Below, piece after piece: positions 60,905 to 64,000 of a DNA stretch of 64,000 bases. The stretch's first letter is position 1. Each line of letters opens with the position of its first letter. The stretch spans positions 62,001-126,000 of the forward strand of contig NZ_LWLB01000033.1 of the NCBI RefSeq assembly GCF_001905145.1, written 5' to 3'. The notes under the pieces were generated by a model, which saw only the letters and a list, made by a program, of their open reading frames with translations, searched no databases and was not told where the DNA came from. Both the position numbers and the translations under genes were made by a program. This DNA comes from Nocardiopsis sp. TSRI0078. Its GTDB lineage: Bacteria > Actinomycetota > Actinomycetes > Streptosporangiales > Streptosporangiaceae.

Positions 60905-61016
60905 CCGAGCCCTCCCAGGCCCGAGCGCCGTCGGAGGGTGCGCCGCCGGAGGCGGGCCCCATGACGGGGCGGCGGCCGCACCCCTCACGGGGCGCGACCG
61001 GCGGTCCGCGTCCGTC

Positions 61017-61277
61017 CTACGACAGCTCGGCCAGTTTCTGCTTCACCTGAGCGAGGGACGGGTTGGTCATCGCCGCTCCGTCAGTGAAGACCAGCGTCGG
61101 GACCGTCTGGTTCCCTCCGTTGGCCTCCATCACGAGTTCCGCGGCCTCAGGGTTCTCCTCGATGTTCACCTCACGGCCGGTGATCCCCTCACGGGCGAGC
61201 TGGCTCTTGAGCCGTTTGCAGTACCCGCACCACGGGGTGGTGTACATCGTGAACTGTTCGGTCGCAGTGCTCGTCAT
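61017..61277 (-). CDS. mrx1: Mycoredoxin-1-like glutaredoxin
   Basis: This 86-residue thioredoxin-fold protein has the active site TTPWCGYCKRLK (Cys17, Cys20), the cis-Pro loop NQTVPTLVF and the mycoredoxin signature NGGNQTVPT...MTNPSLAQVKQKL. It reduces mycothiol mixed disulphides in the cytoplasm. I chose the ATG at 61277; a GTG two codons upstream (61283) is possible. Placement next to uvrD2 and close to nudC is typical of actinobacteria. Confidence 0.9.
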   Translation of the reverse strand: MTSTATEQFTMYTTPWCGYCKRLKSQLAREGITGREVNIEENPEAAELVMEANGGNQTVPTLVFTDGAAMTNPSLAQVKQKLAELS

Positions 61278-61534
61278 CTCGCTCACGTCCTTCTTCCTCG
61301 TCGACGGTCCGTGGATGTGTCCGGTCATCTCAACACCGAGCGGGCCGGAGCGCTTCCCGCGACCGTGCGACACAACGTGGGACGCCTCACAGGCCCAACT
61401 GGTTCTGGAATGTCCGGCACGCCACGTGACCAGCGGTCCGCCGGTGCGCGGCGACCGATCCGCTCCCCGGCACGTCCGATACTTGAGAGACTGGGCCGCC
61501 AGACCCATCCGCCCCGACCCGATGCAGGAGCACC

Positions 61535-63661
61535 ATGGACCCCGACCGCGTCCTGGAGGGACTGGACCCGGAGCAGACCCAGGCGGCACGCGCCCTGCGC
61601 GGCCCCGTGTGCATCCTGGCCGGTGCCGGAACAGGGAAGACCCGCGCCATCACCCACCGCATCGCCTACGCGGTCGCCAGCGGGGTGGTGTCCGAACAAC
61701 AGGTCCTCGCGGTCACCTTCACCGCACGCGCCGCCGGAGAGATGCGCGGCCGCCTGCGCGGCCTGGGCGCCCCGCGCGTGCAGGCCCGTACCTTCCACGC
61801 CGCCGCCCTGCGGCAGCTGGCCTTCTTCTGGCCGCAGGTCATCGGCGGTGAGAAGCCCACCCTCATCGAGAGCAAGATCCAGGCCGTCTCCCGCGCGGCC
61901 CACTCGGTGGGCCTGCAGCCCGACCGCGCCGGCCTGCGCGACCTGGCCAGCGAGATCGAGTGGGCCAAGGTCACCCAGGTGCGCCCCACCGACTACGACA
62001 AGGTCGTGGTCAAGGCGGGCCGCCAGCCCCCGATGCCCGCGGGCGAGGTGGCCCGCGTCTTCGAGGCCTACGAGGAGCTGCGCCGCGAGCACAACCTGCT
62101 CGACTTCGAGTCGATGCTCGAACTCACCGCGGGCATGATCAACGAGTACCCGGCCATCGCCCAGCGCGTACGCGACCAGTACCGGTACTTCGTCGTCGAC
62201 GAGTTCCAGGACGTCAACCCGCTCCAGCAGCTCCTGCTGGACGCCTGGCTGGGCGACCGCGACGACCTGTGCGTGGTGGGGGACCCCAGCCAGACCATCT
62301 ACTCCTTCGCGGGCGCCACCCCCGGCTACCTGACCGGGTTCTCCGCCCGCTACCCGCACGCCACCATGGTCGAACTGGTCCGCGACTACCGCTCCACCCC
62401 CCAGGTGGTGCGGGTGGCCAACCACGTCATCGCCCAGGCGCGCGGCACCACCTCCGCCCAGTACCTGACCCTCCAGGCGCAGCGCCCCGACGGCCCCGAC
62501 CCGATGTACCAGGAGTACGACGACGAGCCCGCCGAGGCCACCGGGGTCGCCCGCAAGATCAGCGTCCTGATGGAGGGCGGGACCCCGGCCAGCGAGATCG
62601 CGGTGCTGGTGCGCACCAACGGCCAGTCGGCCGCCTACGAGCAGGCCCTGACCGACGAGGGCGTGCCGTTCACGATGCGCGGCACCACCCGCTTCTTCGA
62701 GCGCCCCGAGATCAAGCAGGCCGTGCACACCCTGCGCGGTGCCCGGCACGGCGCCGCGGGGGAGGAGGCCGAGCCCCTGGTGCGCACGGTCCGCCAGCTG
62801 CTCGGACAGCTCGGCCTGACCGAGAGCGCCCCCGAGGGCCGCCAGGCCCGCGAGCGCTGGGAGTCGCTGTCCGCGCTCGCCCAGCTGGCCGAGGACATGG
62901 CCGCCGGGCCCGGGCCCGAGGGCCGTCCGGCGACCATGGCCGACTTCGTGGACGAGCTGGACATGCGTATGGCCACCGAGCACGCACCCGGCTTCGAGGG
63001 CGTCACCATCGCCTCCCTGCACGCCGCCAAGGGCCTGGAGTGGGACGCCGTCTTCCTGGTCGGCCTCACCGAGGGCATGGTGCCGATCATCTACGCCGAG
63101 ACCGACGAGCAGGTGGAGGAGGAGCGCCGCCTGTTCTACGTGGGCGTCACCCGGGCCCGCGAGCGCCTGATGATGTCGTGGTCCCTGGCCCGCTCGCCCG
63201 GCGGCAGGAGGACCCGCAAGCCCTCCCGGTTCCTGGACGGGCTGCGGCCCGCCTCGCCGTTCACCTCCTCCCGGCGCGCCGAGCGCCGCAAGGGCGGTGT
63301 GACCCGCTGCCGGGTGTGCGGGACCACCCTCACCGACGCGGCCGAGCGCAAGCTGGGCCGCTGCCTGGACTGCCCGTCCAGCTACGATGAGGCGCTGCTG
63401 GAGCGGCTGCGCGACTGGCGCCGTGAGATCGCGCAGGAGCAGAAGGTGCCCGCCTACGTGGTCTTCACCGACGCGACCCTCCAGGCCATCGCCGAACAGG
63501 AGCCCACGAGCCTCACCCAGCTCTCGGCCGTGTCCGGTGTCGGAGCCGTGAAACTCGATCGCTACGGTGATGCGGTACTCGCGCTGGTGTCCGGGGCCGA
63601 ACCGGCGGACGTCCTGGAGGGCCCGGCGGAGGAGAACGGGGAGGAAGCAGCGGATGAGTGA
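61535..63661 (+). CDS. uvrD2: UvrD2 DNA helicase with tetracysteine and HRDC domains
   Basis: This 708-residue SF1A helicase has Walker [12 protein letters not shown] (28–38), Walker [11 protein letters not shown] (near 222), [23 protein letters not shown] and [17 protein letters not shown]. At the C-terminus, CRVC (near 591) and CLDC (near 609) form the tetracysteine zinc motif, followed by an HRDC domain ([40 protein letters not shown]). This order defines actinobacterial UvrD2, which is essential in mycobacteria and unwinds 3' to 5'. Its stop overlaps the thioesterase start. Confidence 0.93.
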   Translation: MDPDRVLEGLDPEQTQAARALRGPVCILAGAGTGKTRAITHRIAYAVASGVVSEQQVLAVTFTARAAGEMRGRLRGLGAPRVQARTFHAAALRQLAFFWPQVIGGEKPTLIESKIQAVSRAAHSVGLQPDRAGLRDLASEIEWAKVTQVRPTDYDKVVVKAGRQPPMPAGEVARVFEAYEELRREHNLLDFESMLELTAGMINEYPAIAQRVRDQYRYFVVDEFQDVNPLQQLLLDAWLGDRDDLCVVGDPSQTIYSFAGATPGYLTGFSARYPHATMVELVRDYRSTPQVVRVANHVIAQARGTTSAQYLTLQAQRPDGPDPMYQEYDDEPAEATGVARKISVLMEGGTPASEIAVLVRTNGQSAAYEQALTDEGVPFTMRGTTRFFERPEIKQAVHTLRGARHGAAGEEAEPLVRTVRQLLGQLGLTESAPEGRQARERWESLSALAQLAEDMAAGPGPEGRPATMADFVDELDMRMATEHAPGFEGVTIASLHAAKGLEWDAVFLVGLTEGMVPIIYAETDEQVEEERRLFYVGVTRARERLMMSWSLARSPGGRRTRKPSRFLDGLRPASPFTSSRRAERRKGGVTRCRVCGTTLTDAAERKLGRCLDCPSSYDEALLERLRDWRREIAQEQKVPAYVVFTDATLQAIAEQEPTSLTQLSAVSGVGAVKLDRYGDAVLALVSGAEPADVLEGPAEENGEEAADE

Positions 63662-64000
63662 TCGCGCCGACGCGCAGTTGCGGGGACAGTCCCTCGCCGA
63701 CCTGTTGACGGTGCTGGACCTGGAGCGGATCGAGGACAACATCTTCCGGGGCAGCAGCCCCGCGGAGGGGCCGCAGCGGGTCTTCGGCGGACAGGTCGCC
63801 GGCCAGGCGCTGGTCGCGGCCGGGCGCACCGTCCCGGTCGAGCGCTACGTGCACTCCCTGCACGCGTACTTCATCCGCCCGGGCGACCCGTCGGTGCCGA
63901 TCGTCTACGAGGTGGATCGGGTCCGCGACGGGCGCTCGTTCACCACCCGCCGGGTGGTGGCCATCCAGCACGGCAAGCCGATCTTCACCCTGTCGGCCTC
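63654..64000 (+). CDS. tesB: Acyl-CoA thioesterase II (TesB family), N-terminal part
   Basis: This gene is cut by the window edge. From ATG 63654 (overlapping the uvrD2 stop by 8 bp, with GAGGAAG upstream) about 115 residues are visible: [60 protein letters not shown] and [18 protein letters not shown]. These are hallmarks of the first hot-dog domain of TesB thioesterases, which release fatty acids from acyl-CoA in the cytoplasm. The catalytic Asp/Thr/Gln set lies mostly in the missing second half. Confidence 0.92.
   Translation, partial: MSDRADAQLRGQSLADLLTVLDLERIEDNIFRGSSPAEGPQRVFGGQVAGQALVAAGRTVPVERYVHSLHAYFIRPGDPSVPIVYEVDRVRDGRSFTTRRVVAIQHGKPIFTLSA

Noticed and set aside
57008-63829. Long minus-strand open frames opposite the M20/NudC and UvrD2 genes
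   Set aside because: They are antisense shadows of well-recognised genes and contain no domain of their own.

Overview
The window is about 72% G+C with the codon bias, GTG starts, short overlaps and gene neighbourhoods of a filamentous actinobacterium. The block adnA–adnB, M20 peptidase, nudC, mrx1, uvrD2, moeZ, DEAD-box helicase, MiaE-like ferritin fold and typA/PHP is conserved actinobacterial core. Overall gene style suggests a Nocardiopsis-like member of the Streptosporangiales; the genus is inference. I saw no rRNA, tRNA, CRISPR array, transposase or phage gene.

Region 1 (1–5822) is a co-directional cell-surface cluster. It holds the end of a polysaccharide/teichoic-acid-type ABC exporter ATPase, two small membrane proteins, a phosphocholine-cytidylyltransferase-like NTP transferase, an sn-glycerol-1-phosphate-dehydrogenase-like enzyme, a CDP-alcohol phosphatidyltransferase and a GT2 glycosyltransferase, and it ends at a strong terminator. 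Together they could make, activate and transfer a polyol phosphate for a membrane lipid or glycopolymer.

Region 2 (6093–12524) is signalling. A MarR regulator and a GAF/SpoIIE-like phosphatase diverge around palindromes. After tandem terminators comes a tightly overlapped stressosome-type operon: RsbR-like STAS, RsbS-like STAS, RsbT-like kinase, a kinase–PP2C fusion with a TTA codon, and an RsbU-like phosphatase. No sigma factor is present locally.

Region 3 (12638–23698) has a RutE-like nitroreductase followed by a second glycan cluster: GT4, nucleotide-sugar dehydrogenase, a large GT4 whose 3' end has foreign-looking composition, UDP-GlcNAc 2-epimerase, an unrecognised protein and a double GT-B enzyme. 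The epimerase plus dehydrogenase are the usual pair for UDP-ManNAcA.

Region 4 (23715–31226) holds a two-component system, a proline-rich membrane-anchored protein, an LPXTG-anchored 5'-nucleotidase-like protein, a small membrane protein and a Ser/Thr kinase. A perfect 22-bp palindrome flanked by 11-bp direct repeats lies at 31409–31522.

Region 5 (31740–49359) is mostly housekeeping: MmcQ/YjbR, RecD2, MutT, TypA, DUF6758-like, PHP phosphoesterase, a metallo-beta-lactamase fold that has lost most metal ligands, alpha/beta hydrolase, DEAD-box helicase (probable CTG start), MiaE-like, TM-helix channel-like protein, TetR, a tiny acidic protein, MoeZ, SPW-repeat protein and an alkyltransferase-like protein.

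Region 6 (49421–64000) is DNA repair and redox: the AdnA/AdnB helicase-nuclease pair, a decayed patch (5'-truncated SRPBCC gene, intact antitoxin, frameshifted YoeB toxin), an EF-hand protein, M20 peptidase, NudC, ANTAR regulator, mycoredoxin, UvrD2 and the start of a TesB thioesterase cut by the window edge.
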